A stretch of DNA of 64,000 nucleotides from positions 1-64,000 of the forward strand of contig JBHIXX010000013.1 of the NCBI GenBank assembly GCA_041984585.1, written 5' to 3'. The notes below the pieces were generated by a model, which worked only from the letters and a program-made list of their open reading frames with translations, did not search any database and was not told where the DNA came from. This DNA is from Pseudolysinimonas_A sp041984585. GTDB taxonomy: Bacteria > Actinomycetota > Actinomycetes > Actinomycetales > Microbacteriaceae. The position numbers and the translations under genes are program-made. Of this stretch, positions 8,121-16,446 are shown piece by piece; within the stretch, counting starts at the first letter, position 1, and each line of letters opens with the position of its first letter.

Positions 8121-9587
8121 CTACTGCACCGCGGCGGTCAGGCGGGCGAGGTTGTCGAACACCTGCAGCCGGGTGGGGCGGGTGCGCCACTCGTCGAGCG
8201 TGATCTCCCGGCTGTGCGCGCGGTAGTCGTCCTCGATGGCGCGCAGCTCGTCGAGGAAGGTGCCGCCCCGCACCATCACCGAGATCTCCAGGTCGAGCGT
8301 GAACGAGCGCATGTCCATGTTGCTCGAGCCGATCACCGCGACCTCGTCGTCGATGGTCATGTGCTTCGAGTGCAGGATCGTCGGCGACTGGTAGAGGAAG
8401 ATGCGCACCCCCGCCTCGAGCAGCACCTCGTAGTAGCTGCGCTGCGCGTGGAACACCAGGAACTGGTCGCCGATCTCCGACACGAAGAGCTGCACGTCGA
8501 GCCCCGACTGGGCGGCCGTCGTCACCGCGTAGAGCATCGAGTCGTCGGGCACGAAGTAGGGGCTCGTCAGGATGACCTTCTTCTGCGCCGCGTAGACCAG
8601 CGAGTTGAACATCCGCAGGTTGTTCTCGACCGAGAAGCCGGGACCGCTCGGCACCACCTGGCAGTCGAGCGGCCCGTCGCCGAGCGCCCGGGCGGGGGCC
8701 GCCTCGCGGTCGAGCAGCTCGTCGGTCTCGACGTACCAGTCGGTGACGAACACCGCGTCGATGCCCGCCACCACCGGACCCTCGAACCGCGCCATGTAGT
8801 CCTTCCAGCGCAGTCCGCGTCTCGCGTTCTTCGCGCGCTGGTAGCCCGGGTCGATGACGTTCTGCGAGCCGGTGTAGGCCACGGTCCCGTCGACGACGAG
8901 CAGCTTGCGGTGGTTGCGCAGGTCGGGGCGCTGGATCTTGCCCCGCCACGGCTGGAACGGGAGCATGAGCCGCCACTCGGCGCCCATCTCGGTGAGGCGC
9001 CGCTTGGTGCGCCGGAACCCGGGGTACTGCGCGTTGCCGAGGTGGTCGAGCAGCACCCGCACGGTCACGCCGCGGGCGCAGGCGTCGGCGAGCGCGTCGA
9101 AGAACGGCGCGGTCGTGTCGTCGAGCGACAGGATGTAGAACTCGACGTGCACGGTGTGCCGCGCGGCCCGGATGTCGGCGATCATCGCGTCGAGCGACTC
9201 GTCGTCGTCGGCCCACATCCGCGCCGCGTTGCCGCCGACGAGCGGCATCGCCCCGAGGGTGCGGTTCAACTCGACGATCGGTTCGAGCCACGGCGGCCAC
9301 GGCACGTCGCGCCGCACCCGGTCGAACCCCTCGGTCGAGTCGCGGATGTACTCGTTGACCTCGCGCTGCTTGCGCCGGTGGCCGCGCGGCAGCCGGGCCC
9401 GCCCGATCAGCAGGAAGAGCGGCAGGCCGATGAGCGGGATGAAGAAGATCGCCATGAGCCAGGCGATCGCCGTCTGCGGGCGGCGGTTGCGCGGCACGAC
9501 GATGAGCGACACGACACGCAGCGCGATATCGGCGAGGAGCACCACGCCGACGACGATGAGCGTCAGCACGTCGGTGTCGATCTCCAC
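8121..9587 (-). CDS. cls: Cardiolipin synthase (phospholipase D superfamily)
   Basis: Membrane enzyme of 488 residues that condenses phosphatidylglycerol into cardiolipin. Two N-terminal transmembrane helices (about residues 8-30 and 40-62) precede two PLD motifs: HRKLLVVDG with GSQN, and HSKHMTIDD with GSSN. Length and order match bacterial Cls. GTG 9587 is supported by a -10 CAGACT 6 nt upstream. It lies downstream of yajQ on the same strand but appears to have its own promoter. Confidence 0.94.
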   Translation of the reverse strand: MEIDTDVLTLIVVGVVLLADIALRVVSLIVVPRNRRPQTAIAWLMAIFFIPLIGLPLFLLIGRARLPRGHRRKQREVNEYIRDSTEGFDRVRRDVPWPPWLEPIVELNRTLGAMPLVGGNAARMWADDDESLDAMIADIRAARHTVHVEFYILSLDDTTAPFFDALADACARGVTVRVLLDHLGNAQYPGFRRTKRRLTEMGAEWRLMLPFQPWRGKIQRPDLRNHRKLLVVDGTVAYTGSQNVIDPGYQRAKNARRGLRWKDYMARFEGPVVAGIDAVFVTDWYVETDELLDREAAPARALGDGPLDCQVVPSGPGFSVENNLRMFNSLVYAAQKKVILTSPYFVPDDSMLYAVTTAAQSGLDVQLFVSEIGDQFLVFHAQRSYYEVLLEAGVRIFLYQSPTILHSKHMTIDDEVAVIGSSNMDMRSFTLDLEISVMVRGGTFLDELRAIEDDYRAHSREITLDEWRTRPTRLQVFDNLARLTAAVQ

Positions 9588-9593
9588 GCGCCC

Positions 9594-9599
9594 AGTCTG
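9594..9599 (-). promoter_or_regulatory. -10 box CAGACT for cls
   Basis: Reads CAGACT on the minus strand, 6 nt before GTG 9587. Confidence 0.45.
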
Positions 9600-9657
9600 A
9601 CGGAACCGGCGCCGCCGAGGCGGGAGTGCGGACGATCCGTCGCCCGCGGGATCGCGG

Positions 9658-10146
9658 CTAGCGGAAGTTGATGAACTGCAGCGCCACGTCGAGGTCCTTG
9701 CCCTTGAGCAGCGCGATGGTCGCCTGCAGGTCGTCGCGGCTCTTCGACTGCACCCGCAGCTCGTCGCCCTGGATCTGGCTCTTCACGCTCTTGGGCGCCT
9801 CGTCGCGGATGATCTTCGCGATCTTCTTGGCGTCGTCGCTCGCGATGCCCTGCTTGTACTTCGCGGCGATGCGGTACTCCTTGCCGCTCGGGAACGGGTC
9901 GCCCGCGTCGAGCGAGCGCAGCGAGATGCCGCGCTTGATCAGCTTCTGCTCGAACACGTCGAGCACCGCCTTGACCCGCTCCTCTGACGACGCCTTCATC
10001 AGCACGCCGTCGCCGCTCTCCTCGAGCGAGGCGCCGACGTTCTTGAAGTCGTAGCGCTGCGCGATCTCCTTCTGGGCCTGGTGGAGCGCGTTCTGCGCCT
10101 CCATCGGGTCCACCTTGCTCACGACGTCGAACGAGGAATCGGCCAT
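9658..10146 (-). CDS. YajQ-family nucleotide-binding protein
   Basis: A 162-residue cytoplasmic protein of the YajQ (UPF0234) family. The family N terminus SSFDVVSKVDPMEAQNALHQ and the C-terminal LKGKDLDVALQFINFR are clear. Some members in other phyla bind cyclic di-GMP or tRNA; the role in actinobacteria is not established. The start is set by a -10 TACCAT 6 nt upstream that shares its TA with the divergent transglycosylase promoter. Confidence 0.92.
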   Translation of the reverse strand: MADSSFDVVSKVDPMEAQNALHQAQKEIAQRYDFKNVGASLEESGDGVLMKASSEERVKAVLDVFEQKLIKRGISLRSLDAGDPFPSGKEYRIAAKYKQGIASDDAKKIAKIIRDEAPKSVKSQIQGDELRVQSKSRDDLQATIALLKGKDLDVALQFINFR

Positions 10147-10152
10147 GCCGCC

Positions 10153-10162
10153 ATGGTAGACA
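10153..10162. promoter_or_regulatory. Shared bidirectional -10 core, yajQ / lytic transglycosylase
   Basis: ATGGTAGACA. Read leftward it gives TACCAT, 6 nt before ATG 10146. Read rightward it gives TAGACA, 7 nt before ATG 10170. The two boxes overlap by the central TA (10157-10158), so both leaderless genes start from one 10-bp element. Confidence 0.6.
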
Positions 10163-10169
10163 CCTCGGG

Positions 10170-10934
10170 ATGCCCCGCCCCGTGATCGTGATCGCCGCCG
10201 TCGCCCTCGGGCTGGCCGGTGTCGTCGTCGCGGTCACCGTATTCCTCGGGCCCCGCGGCGGAATACCCGTACCCCAGCGGCCCGGCATCCCGGCCGGGGA
10301 GGCGCCGACCTGGGCGTCGCCCGCCGAGCCGCCGACGCCGGCCGAGGAGCCCGGCCGCGGGATCGCGGGCCGGGTCGACGCCGACTGGCTCGCCGAGACG
10401 GCGGCGCGCACCGGCATCCCGGAGCGGGCGCTCGCCGCTTACGCCGGCGCCGCGCTCGCGAAGGCGCAGGAGATGCCCCACTGCGGGCTCTCGTGGGCGA
10501 CCCTCGCCGCGATCGGGGCGGTGGAGAGCGACCACGGGCGCCACGACGGCTCGACGGTCGGCCCCGACGGCACCGTCAGCCCGCCCATCTACGGCGTCGC
10601 GCTCGACGGTGACGGCACCGTCGCCATCCCCGACTCCGACGGCGGAGAGCTCGACGGCGACGCCGAGCACGACCGCGCGATGGGTCCGATGCAGCTCATC
10701 CCGCAGACCTGGCGCAACTGGCACGTCGACGGCGGCGGCGACGGGGTCGAAGACCCGCAGAACATCGACGACGCGGCGCTCGCCGCGGCGAACTACCTGT
10801 GCCGCGCCGTCGGCGGCATGGGCCTCGACTTCACCACCGAGGACGGCTGGCGCGCGGGCATCGCGTCGTACAACGGGGGCGAGTCGTACCTGCTGCGGGT
10901 GGCGGATCTCGCAGTGCGGTACGGCGGTTCCTGA
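10170..10934 (+). CDS. Membrane-anchored lytic murein transglycosylase
   Basis: A 254-residue peptidoglycan-cleaving enzyme. An N-terminal transmembrane anchor (about residues 4-26) leads to a Pro/Ala-rich linker and an SLT-type domain. The likely catalytic Glu lies in AIGAVESDHGRH, followed by RAMGPMQLIPQTWRNW and AGIASYNGGESY, all typical of SLT/MltB-like folds. It acts outside the cytoplasmic membrane. The start follows a -10 TAGACA by 7 nt. Confidence 0.9.
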   Translation: MPRPVIVIAAVALGLAGVVVAVTVFLGPRGGIPVPQRPGIPAGEAPTWASPAEPPTPAEEPGRGIAGRVDADWLAETAARTGIPERALAAYAGAALAKAQEMPHCGLSWATLAAIGAVESDHGRHDGSTVGPDGTVSPPIYGVALDGDGTVAIPDSDGGELDGDAEHDRAMGPMQLIPQTWRNWHVDGGGDGVEDPQNIDDAALAAANYLCRAVGGMGLDFTTEDGWRAGIASYNGGESYLLRVADLAVRYGGS

Positions 10935-10977
10935 TCGGGTACCCTATGTCGGGCGCTTCCGACGACGGAGCGCCTGC

Positions 10978-11059
10978 GGCGAGTTACCCAAGCGGCCAAA
11001 GGGATCTGACTGTAAATCAGCTGTCTACGACTTCGGGGGTTCGAATCCCTCACTCGCCA
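10978..11059 (+). tRNA. tRNA-Tyr (GTA)
   Basis: 82-nt class II tRNA. The acceptor arm is GGCGAGT/ACTCGCC with discriminator A. Anticodon GTA lies at 11012-11014 in the loop CTGTAAA. There is a long variable arm and a T-loop TTCGAAT. CCA is not encoded. Confidence 0.96.
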
Positions 11060-11064
11060 CTCTC

Positions 11065-11090
11065 CTGAAGCGCCCCGCGGGGCGCTTCAG
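11065..11090. terminator. Perfect palindrome after tRNA-Tyr, likely bidirectional terminator
   Basis: 26-bp perfect inverted repeat (13-bp arms, CTGAAGCGCCCCG) between tRNA-Tyr and the end of the convergent serine hydrolase gene. There is no strong T-tract, as is common in high-GC genomes. Confidence 0.7.
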
Positions 11091-11121
11091 TCGTCTCCGG
11101 GGTCGCTCCTCCGCACGCGGG

Positions 11122-12234
11122 TCAGTCGACCTTCGACGCCTCCTCGGCGGGCTCGGCGGGCGCGACCCACGCCTCCCAGAGCGCGGCGAAGACGCCGGAC
11201 CGGTCGGAGGCGTGTCCGTTGCACATCACGACCACGGTGGTGTTCTTGTCGGGCGACACCCGGAACGCGGTGATGTGACCGCCGAACCGGCCGAGGTGCC
11301 CGATCGACCCGTCGGGGTGGATGTCGATGCCCGCGCCGTAGACGATGCCGTCGTCGCCCTCGTCGACGGCCCCCGCGTACGCGTCGTCCTGCACGACGTC
11401 GCCGGCGCGGTACTGATCGCCCCAGATCGCGAGCTGGCTCGGGGTGCTGAAGATGCCGACCGCGCCGTAGCCCGACCATCCGGAGTCCTGGCGCACCAGC
11501 TGGTCGGTGTACGAGATCGCGATGTCGTCGGCCTTCAGGTTGGGGCTCGCCACCATCTCGAGACCGAGCGGGGCGAAGATGCGCTCGTCGAGCGCGTCGG
11601 GGTAGGACTGACCGGTGACCCGCTGGATCACCTCGGCCAGCAGCACGTAGTTCGAGTTGGAGTAGAGGTAGCCGGTGCCGGGCTCCAGGGTCGGCAGCGC
11701 GGCGATCGCCCGCAGCATATCGGCGTGGCTCACGTGGTCGCCGAAGCCGAGCCCCCACTGGAACTGGATCGACTGGTAGTAGTCGCGGATGTGGCTGGTG
11801 TGGTGCAGCAGCTGCTCCAGCGTGGTCGACTGCGCCCAGGCGGGCATGCCGGGAACGTGCTGCGCCACCGTGTCGGAGAGCGAGAGCTCACCCTCGCGCT
11901 GCAGCTGCAGGACGACCGTGGCCGTGAACTGCTTCGCGACGGATGCCATGTCGAACCGGGTGTCGACCGTGACCGGAGTGTCGTCGCTGAGGTCGGCGAG
12001 CCCGGCGGCCCCGGCCCAGGCGATCTCGCCGTGCACCCCGACCGCGGCCGAGCAGCCCGGCATCTGAGGATCGACGAGGGTCGCCAGCGCCTCCTCGCTC
12101 GCGAACACCCGGCGGTCGAGCGCGGTGTCGAGGGCGGCGCGCACCGGCCGCTCGTCAAGCGGAACCGCGCACCCCGCGACGCCCGCGAGCAGGGTCGTCG
12201 CCGCGAACAGCGAGACGATCCGACGGGCGCGCAT
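11122..12234 (-). CDS. Serine hydrolase lipoprotein (beta-lactamase class C / penicillin-binding fold)
   Basis: A 370-residue secreted lipoprotein. The signal peptide ends in the lipobox LAGVAGC (Cys22). The S-x-x-K nucleophile motif is ASVAKQF and the Y-x-N motif is YSNSNY, as in class C beta-lactamases, DD-peptidases and esterases of this fold. Substrate is not predictable; D-amino-acid peptides or esters are options. ATG 12234 follows a -10 TAGCGT by 6 nt. It is divergent from the IMPase-like gene. Confidence 0.88.
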   Translation of the reverse strand: MRARRIVSLFAATTLLAGVAGCAVPLDERPVRAALDTALDRRVFASEEALATLVDPQMPGCSAAVGVHGEIAWAGAAGLADLSDDTPVTVDTRFDMASVAKQFTATVVLQLQREGELSLSDTVAQHVPGMPAWAQSTTLEQLLHHTSHIRDYYQSIQFQWGLGFGDHVSHADMLRAIAALPTLEPGTGYLYSNSNYVLLAEVIQRVTGQSYPDALDERIFAPLGLEMVASPNLKADDIAISYTDQLVRQDSGWSGYGAVGIFSTPSQLAIWGDQYRAGDVVQDDAYAGAVDEGDDGIVYGAGIDIHPDGSIGHLGRFGGHITAFRVSPDKNTTVVVMCNGHASDRSGVFAALWEAWVAPAEPAEEASKVD

Positions 12235-12240
12235 GCCGCC

Positions 12241-12246
12241 ACGCTA
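12241..12246 (-). promoter_or_regulatory. -10 box TAGCGT for the serine hydrolase gene
   Basis: Reads TAGCGT on the minus strand, 6 nt before ATG 12234. Confidence 0.55.
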
Positions 12247-12289
12247 GGCGGACGCGGCGCTTCCCGACAGCGGCCGCGCGGCATCCGGA

Positions 12290-12295
12290 TAGTGT
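12290..12295 (+). promoter_or_regulatory. -10 box TAGTGT for the inositol monophosphatase-like gene
   Basis: TAGTGT ends 9 nt before ATG 12305, so the leader would be only 2-3 nt. Confidence 0.45.
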
Positions 12296-12304
12296 CGGAG
12301 CGAC

Positions 12305-13102
12305 ATGGACGACCTCCTCGCACTCGCCCGAACGATCGCCACCGAGGCGGGCGAGCTCGCCGTCCGCCGCCGAGCGGAGGGGGTGACCGTCGCGGCGACC
12401 AAGTCGACCATCCTCGACGTCGTCACCGAGGCCGACCGCGAGGTCGAGCGGTTCATCCTCGGTCGGCTGCAGGACGCGCGACCGGATGACGGCATCCTCG
12501 GCGAAGAGGGCACCGCCACCACGGGCACCAGCGGCCTCACCTGGGTGGTCGACCCGATCGACGGCACCGTCAACTACCTGTACGGCGTCCCGCAGTACGC
12601 GGTGAGCATCGGGCTGGTCGAGGGCGACCCCGACCCCGAGACCTGGCGGCAGCAGGTCGGCGTCGTGCACAACCCGGCCACCGGCGAGATGTTCCACGCC
12701 ATCGCGGGGCGCGGCGCGCGGCTCGGCGATCGGGAGATCCACATCAACCCGTCGACACCGCTCGACCAGGCGCTCATCGGCACGGGCTTCAGCTACTCCA
12801 AGGAGAAGCGGGCCGAGCAGGGGGCGCTGATCGGGGCGCTGCTGCCGCGCGTGCGCGACATCCGCCGGATGGGCGCCGCGTCGCTCGACCTGTGCGGCGT
12901 CGCCTGCGGACGCCTCGACGCCTACTTCGAGGCGCTGCTGCATCCGTGGGACCACGCGGCCGGCGGGCTCATCGCGCGCGAGGCGGGCGCCGTGGTCAGC
13001 GGCTGGCGCGACCCGTGGCCGTCGCGCGACCTCGTGTTCGCGGCGACCCCCGATGTCGCCGTCGCGTTACGGGCAGCGCTCGACGAACTGGGAATGTCCT
13101 GA
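12305..13102 (+). CDS. Inositol monophosphatase family protein
   Basis: A 265-residue Mg2+/Li+-sensitive sugar phosphatase fold. Metal-binding motifs are LGEEGT, WVVDPIDGTVNYLY and the C-terminal WDHAAGGLIAREAGAVVSGW. Family members hydrolyse inositol-1-phosphate, histidinol phosphate, fructose-1,6-bisphosphate or PAP; sequence alone does not choose. Cytoplasmic. It stands alone between a lipoprotein gene and a cell-wall peptidase gene. Confidence 0.9.
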   Translation: MDDLLALARTIATEAGELAVRRRAEGVTVAATKSTILDVVTEADREVERFILGRLQDARPDDGILGEEGTATTGTSGLTWVVDPIDGTVNYLYGVPQYAVSIGLVEGDPDPETWRQQVGVVHNPATGEMFHAIAGRGARLGDREIHINPSTPLDQALIGTGFSYSKEKRAEQGALIGALLPRVRDIRRMGAASLDLCGVACGRLDAYFEALLHPWDHAAGGLIAREAGAVVSGWRDPWPSRDLVFAATPDVAVALRAALDELGMS

Positions 13103-13253
13103 GTTTCGCGGAATGCGGCGGATTCCCAGCCGCGCGCAGTGGCCGCGTCGTTGCCGTTTCGTTAACATCGGACAGGTCGCCCGCTTCCCCCACCCCCCCG
13201 GACGCGAATCCGATCCCGGTCGCTGTGACCGCCCGACGAGGAGTACCACCCGC

Positions 13254-13316
13254 ATGACACCCGGCTCGCTGATCGCCGCGCGCGGCGACCTCGCGACCGA
13301 CCCGGGGGTCCGCTGA
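13254..13316 (+). CDS. 20-codon leader ORF before the M23 peptidase gene
   Basis: ATG 13254 with GAGGAG 10 nt upstream opens 20 codons ending in TGA at 13314-13316. One base later comes the GTG (13318) of the peptidase gene, which has no RBS of its own. This fits translational coupling of the peptidase to the leader. The peptide (MTPGSL...DPGVR) has no hydrophobic segment or Cys and matches nothing I know. It could also be only a ribosome-loading device. Confidence 0.5.
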   Translation: MTPGSLIAARGDLATDPGVR

Positions 13317-13317
13317 G

Positions 13318-14577
13318 GTGAGCGAGTCGCGCTGGGACGAGTCCGACGCCGGGATGCTGGAGATCCTCGGCTTCACGGACGCCGAGCCGGCGCAGGCCGC
13401 GTCGGACCCGGCCGAGAAGCCCGCTGAGCGGGCCGTCGAGCCCGTGCAGGCGCCCGCCGCGATCGAGCCCTCCGCCGGACTCGTCACCTCCTCGCCCGCG
13501 TGGACGATGCCGGCGCCCCGCGAGGCGCCGTCGGCGGTCGTGCCCGCGAGCAGCGTCGCGCCCGTGAGCAGCCCGGCCCCGACTCCGGAGCCCGGCTCCG
13601 CCCTCACGCCCGCGGCGACCGCGGCGCCGAGCAGCGCCGTCGTCCCGGTCGACGAGCCGGCGCTCACCCGGCGTGAGCTGCGCGAGCGCGAGCGCGCCGC
13701 CGCCTCGGGTCCGCGCTCCGGCCGCGCCGAGTCGCCGCGCGACACCTCGCGCCCCGCGCCGACCGCCTCGTCCCGTTCCGGCCGCGGCACCCCGCCGCGC
13801 TCCGACTCTCGTCGGCCCGCGCGCGCCCCGCGCAGCGGCCCGAGCATCGGCGCGCGCCTGCTGTCGCTCGGCGCCATGATCTTCGCCGCGGCCCTCGTCG
13901 TGGGAATGTCGATTCCCGCCACCGTCTTCTCCACGTCGTCGGCGCAGGCCGACGCGGCCCTCGCCGACCCGTCGCTCGCGAGCGTCTCGGTCGGTCAGGC
14001 GCAGTCAGTCGAGATGTCGGACGAGGCGACCGCGGAGCTCGCCGAGGCGGCCGCCGAGTCGACCGGTCGCGACGAGTGGACGGTGCTCTCGTGGGCCGAG
14101 GTGCTCAAGCAGCGCTACGGCACCCGCGACTTCAACTACGGCGTCGGCGGATGGAGCGGCCCGGTGCGCTGGCCGTTCCCCGTGGCCGTGGGCATCTCGA
14201 GCGGCTACGGCGAGCGCGTCGCGCCGTGTCGCGGCTGCTCGAGCCTGCACATGGGTGTCGACTTCGACCCGGGCGTCGGCGCGGCGATCTTCGCGATGGC
14301 GGATGGCGTGGTCACCGTCTCGCAAGACGACCAGTGGGGCTTCGGCACGCACGTCATCATCCAGCACCAGATCGACGGCCGCACGGTCACCAGCACCTAC
14401 GCGCACATGCAGTCCGGCTCGACCCCGCTCAGCGTCGGCGATCAGGTCTCGGTCGGCGACTTCGTCGGCCTGGTCGGGTCGACCGGTACGGCCACCGGAC
14501 CGCACCTGCACTTCGAGGTGACCGTCGACGGCGTGCACGTCGACCCGTTCACCTACCTCACGCACTACGCGAGCTGA
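13318..14577 (+). CDS. M23-family (LytM) metallopeptidase, membrane anchored
   Basis: A 419-residue protein. A long Pro/Ala/Ser-rich cytoplasmic N-terminal region (about 1-175) is followed by one transmembrane helix (about 184-205, LSLGAMIFAAALVVGMSIPA), a linker and a C-terminal LytM domain. Zinc ligands are visible in HMGVDFD (H-x3-D) and GPHLHFEV (H-x-H). It should cut peptide cross-links in the wall or activate amidases outside the membrane. Start GTG 13318 directly follows the leader ORF stop. Confidence 0.9.
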   Translation: MSESRWDESDAGMLEILGFTDAEPAQAASDPAEKPAERAVEPVQAPAAIEPSAGLVTSSPAWTMPAPREAPSAVVPASSVAPVSSPAPTPEPGSALTPAATAAPSSAVVPVDEPALTRRELRERERAAASGPRSGRAESPRDTSRPAPTASSRSGRGTPPRSDSRRPARAPRSGPSIGARLLSLGAMIFAAALVVGMSIPATVFSTSSAQADAALADPSLASVSVGQAQSVEMSDEATAELAEAAAESTGRDEWTVLSWAEVLKQRYGTRDFNYGVGGWSGPVRWPFPVAVGISSGYGERVAPCRGCSSLHMGVDFDPGVGAAIFAMADGVVTVSQDDQWGFGTHVIIQHQIDGRTVTSTYAHMQSGSTPLSVGDQVSVGDFVGLVGSTGTATGPHLHFEVTVDGVHVDPFTYLTHYAS

Positions 14578-14703
14578 CCCACCCGCTCTCCGCGAGCCGC
14601 GCTCGCCGCCGAGGCGGCAAGACGGGCCGCCGCGAGCCGTGAACGTGCCGGCGGGTGCGGGGCAGGGCCCTGATCGATCAGCCGACGGCGCCGGAGCGGG
14701 CGG

Positions 14704-16335
14704 TCAGGCCCGCAGCCAGACCGTCGTGTCGCCCGGGATCGCACCGTCGGCGAGCCCGCCGCTCGCGAGCAGCACCTCGCCCGGGGGAAGGTCGATCGCC
14801 GCGCCGCCGGTGTTCGCGATGACCCGCACGTCGCCGATGCGCGCGTCGAGCACGCCCTCGGCCGACAGGTTCCACGCCAGGTCGGCGACGCCGAGCCCGT
14901 GCTCGCGGCGCAGAGCGAGCGCCTCGCGGTACATCTCGAGGGTCGAGTCGGCCACACCGGACTGCGCGTCGCGGGCGTAGGCGCCCCAGCCGTCGGGCTG
15001 GGGGAGCCAGCTCTCTCCGGTCGTGTTGAACCCGCTCGCCGGCGAGCCGGACTCCCACGGGATCGGCACGCGGCATCCGTCGCGCCCGTACGACGCCCCG
15101 GCGGTGCGCGCGAACGTCGGGTCCTGCCGCGAGTCGGCGGGCAGGTCGACGACCTCGGGCAGCCCGAGCTCCTCGCCCTGGTACAGGTACGCCGACCCCG
15201 GCAGCGCGAGCATCAGCGCGGTCGCCGCGCGTCCCCGGCGCAGTCCGACCGCCTCATCCGGCAGCACGGGGGAGTCGGGCCCGATGCCGACCCCCTGCGG
15301 CGGGGGCGGGGTCAGCGCCAGGCGGGACGGATGCCGAATGACGTCATGGTTGGAGAGCACCCAGGTGCTGGGTGCTCCCACCGCGCCGAACGCCTCGAGC
15401 GACCCGTCGATCAGGTCGCGCAGCGCGTCGGCCTGCCACGGGGTCTCGAGGTAGGCGAAGTTGAACGCCTGGTGCATCTCGTCGGGCCGCACCCAGTCGG
15501 CCAGCTTGGTGAGCGGGGTGACCCAGGCCTCGGCGATGAGCACCCGGTCGGGGCCGTACTCGGCGAGCACCCGGTGCCAGTCGCGGTAGATCTCGTGCAC
15601 GCCCTCCTGCGCCCAGTAGGGCGAGGGCGGCGCATCGCCGCCCATGCTGCCGCCCTCCTCGGGCGCCTGCCAGTCGGGCAGTCCGTCGGCCTTGATGAGG
15701 CCGTGCGCCACGTCGACGCGGAAGCCGTCGACGCCGCGGTCGAGCCAGAACCGCAAAATCTCGCGGAACCGCTCGTGCACCCACGGGTTCGACCAGTCGA
15801 AGTCGGGCTGCGACGTGTCGAACAGGTGCAGGTACCACTCGCCCGGGCTGCCGTCGGCCTCGGTCACCCGGGTCCACGCCGGTCCACCGAACACCGACTG
15901 CCAGTCGTTGGGCGGCAGCGACCCGTCGGGGCCGGATCCCGGGCGGAACATGTACCGGGCGCGCTCAGCCGAGCCGGGGCCCGCGGCGAGGGCCTCCTGG
16001 AACCAGACGTGGTCCGACGACGAATGGTTGGGCACCAGGTCGACGATCACCCGCAGGCCGAGCTCGCGGGCGCGGGACTGCATCCGGTCGAAGTCGGCCA
16101 GGGTGCCGAAGATCGGGTCGACGTCGCAGTAGTCGGCGACGTCGTACCCCGCGTCGCGCTGCGGCGAGCGCATGAACGGCGACAGCCAGACGGCATCCGC
16201 CCCCAGGTCGGCGATCGCGTCGAGCCGGGCGGTGATGCCCGGCAGGTCGCCGATCCCGTCCCCGTCGCCGTCCGCGAAGGAACGGGGGTAGACCTGATAG
16301 ATCACGGCGTGGCGCCACCAGTCGGCTCCGGGCAT
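14704..16335 (-). CDS. GH13 alpha-glucosidase / oligo-1,6-glucosidase type
   Basis: A 543-residue cytoplasmic alpha-glycosidase. The conserved opening VIYQVYPRSFADGDGDGIGD, the nucleophile region GFRVDVAHGL, the acid/base region LIAEAWV and the third carboxylate region VLSNHDVI are present. It probably releases glucose from alpha-1,4 or alpha-1,6 oligosaccharides or sucrose. I choose ATG 16335 over ATG 16341: the -10 TAGGGT lies 7 nt before the former and only 1 nt before the latter. It is divergent from a second GH13 gene. Confidence 0.92.
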   Translation of the reverse strand: MPGADWWRHAVIYQVYPRSFADGDGDGIGDLPGITARLDAIADLGADAVWLSPFMRSPQRDAGYDVADYCDVDPIFGTLADFDRMQSRARELGLRVIVDLVPNHSSSDHVWFQEALAAGPGSAERARYMFRPGSGPDGSLPPNDWQSVFGGPAWTRVTEADGSPGEWYLHLFDTSQPDFDWSNPWVHERFREILRFWLDRGVDGFRVDVAHGLIKADGLPDWQAPEEGGSMGGDAPPSPYWAQEGVHEIYRDWHRVLAEYGPDRVLIAEAWVTPLTKLADWVRPDEMHQAFNFAYLETPWQADALRDLIDGSLEAFGAVGAPSTWVLSNHDVIRHPSRLALTPPPPQGVGIGPDSPVLPDEAVGLRRGRAATALMLALPGSAYLYQGEELGLPEVVDLPADSRQDPTFARTAGASYGRDGCRVPIPWESGSPASGFNTTGESWLPQPDGWGAYARDAQSGVADSTLEMYREALALRREHGLGVADLAWNLSAEGVLDARIGDVRVIANTGGAAIDLPPGEVLLASGGLADGAIPGDTTVWLRA

Positions 16336-16342
16336 ACCCATA

Positions 16343-16348
16343 ACCCTA
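16343..16348 (-). promoter_or_regulatory. -10 box TAGGGT for the leftward GH13 gene
   Basis: Reads TAGGGT on the minus strand, 7 nt before ATG 16335. This spacing decides between two in-frame ATGs. Confidence 0.55.
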
Positions 16349-16434
16349 CGGATGACCCGGGGTGCCGCGTGCGTCGGCGGCGCGCTCGGCGTCGACGGTC
16401 ACGCGGGCGTCATCCGTCCGCAACACGCGCCCGC

Positions 16435-16440
16435 TAGCCT
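16435..16440 (+). promoter_or_regulatory. -10 box TAGCCT for the rightward GH13 gene
   Basis: TAGCCT ends 6 nt before ATG 16447. Confidence 0.55.
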
Positions 16441-16446
16441 CGCGGC

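Noticed and set aside
13103..13253. Possible c-di-AMP (ydaO-type) riboswitch before the M23 peptidase gene
   Set aside because: Such riboswitches do precede actinobacterial wall hydrolases, but I could not find the conserved core segments here; a GAATCC match alone is not enough.
14670..14681. Palindrome CTGATCGATCAG between the convergent M23 and GH13 genes
   Set aside because: Short, in a region without promoters, and not followed by any terminator-like stem or T-run.
16348..16417. 9-bp inverted repeat ACGGATGAC ... GTCATCCGT between the two divergent GH13 genes
   Set aside because: The arms are 52 bp apart and lie at different places relative to the two promoters; GGATG/CATCC words are frequent in this genome, so chance is likely.
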